From: UBA2862 sp045658005
GTDB taxonomy: Bacteria; Bacillota; Clostridia; Christensenellales; Aristaeellaceae
Assembly: GCA_045658005.1 (NCBI GenBank)
Contig: JAZOUD010000079.1
Location: 14,104-78,103, forward strand
Direction of reading: 5' to 3'
DNA length: 64,000 nt
Part shown: positions 63,986-64,000 of the stretch, one piece after another
Position numbering within the stretch: the stretch's first letter is position 1
Layout of the letters: the number at the start of each line of letters is the position of its first letter
Translations under genes and position numbers: made by a program
Notes under the pieces: generated by a model
Seen by the model: the letters and a program-made list of their open reading frames with translations, nothing else
What the model was told of the DNA's origin: nothing
Databases searched by the model: none

Positions 63986-64000
63986 GCTCTACCAGCTTCG

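Noticed and set aside
63990..64000. A further 24-bp repeat unit at the right edge (CCAGCTTCG)
   Set aside because: Only about ten bases with a mismatch are visible before the window ends, so it cannot be told from chance.

Overview
The window looks like a chromosomal segment of a high-GC, low-redundancy member of the Clostridia, probably a gut or rumen saccharolytic lineage (Christensenellales-like is my guess; no rRNA is present to test it). The signs are GGAGG-type ribosome sites, Gram-positive signal peptides, a DUF4250 gene, an ANTAR regulator beside glnA, a SpoIIE-type remnant, LplB/YtcP-type sugar permeases and many intracellular glycosidases.

Layout. 1-4.4 kb (minus): a BMP-type nucleoside ABC importer (binding protein, double ATPase, two permeases, the last cut by the window edge). 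4.7-11.1 kb (plus): P1 peptidase, an EAL c-di-GMP phosphodiesterase and a large MscS-type channel. 11.2-17.4 kb: CmpB-like membrane protein, coiled-coil protein, a MITE-like element, HdeD-like protein, a UbiB-like kinase and a broken SpoIIE-type phosphatase. 17.6-24.7 kb: secreted SH3-like protein, secreted esterase, a secreted HAD plus histidine-acid-phosphatase double enzyme, a truncated nitroreductase and a GH31 glycosidase. 25-32.7 kb: GAF-ABC ATPase with a two-part FtsX-type permease, then a lipid-type operon (acyltransferases, PAP2) and DUF4250. 33.8-44.8 kb: a GuaA/GH112 chimera followed by a sugar ABC importer, rhamnogalacturonan acetylesterase-like SGNH enzyme, deacetylase, GH4 and GlgX. 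44.9-52.8 kb: pyrG, gltD and broken gltB, glnA and asnB. 52.9-56.7 kb: a zinc uptake operon. 56.8-63.8 kb: the N-terminal half of a GH112 phosphorylase, an AraC regulator, GH105 and GH2.

The outstanding feature is a 24-bp repeat family, 25 full units at 12 loci, all between 32.4 and 63.1 kb, alone or in tandem arrays of two to four. Because the unit is 24 bp it adds exactly eight codons. It is read in frame inside at least seven proteins, giving RREASPLG in one frame, DAKLVLQG in a second and PKGLASRR or PEGLASRR from the opposite strand. Two arrays in inverted orientation, at 35118-35165 and 56735-56830, sit exactly at the breakpoints of one GH112 gene. Its C-terminal third is fused to a truncated GMP synthase on the plus strand and its N-terminal two thirds lie 21 kb away on the minus strand. 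Flipping the 21.6 kb between the arrays would rebuild GH112 and place it in front of the sugar ABC operon and beside the AraC regulator, GH105 and GH2. That would be one contiguous rhamnogalacturonan or galactoside locus. It is either a real repeat-mediated inversion, possibly reversible, or an assembly error at the repeats; both are testable.

Three further dispersed repeat types occur (two palindromic families and a TIR-flanked element). gltB is cut at yet another palindrome, and several genes are truncated or frameshifted, so this genome appears to be rearranging around short repeats.
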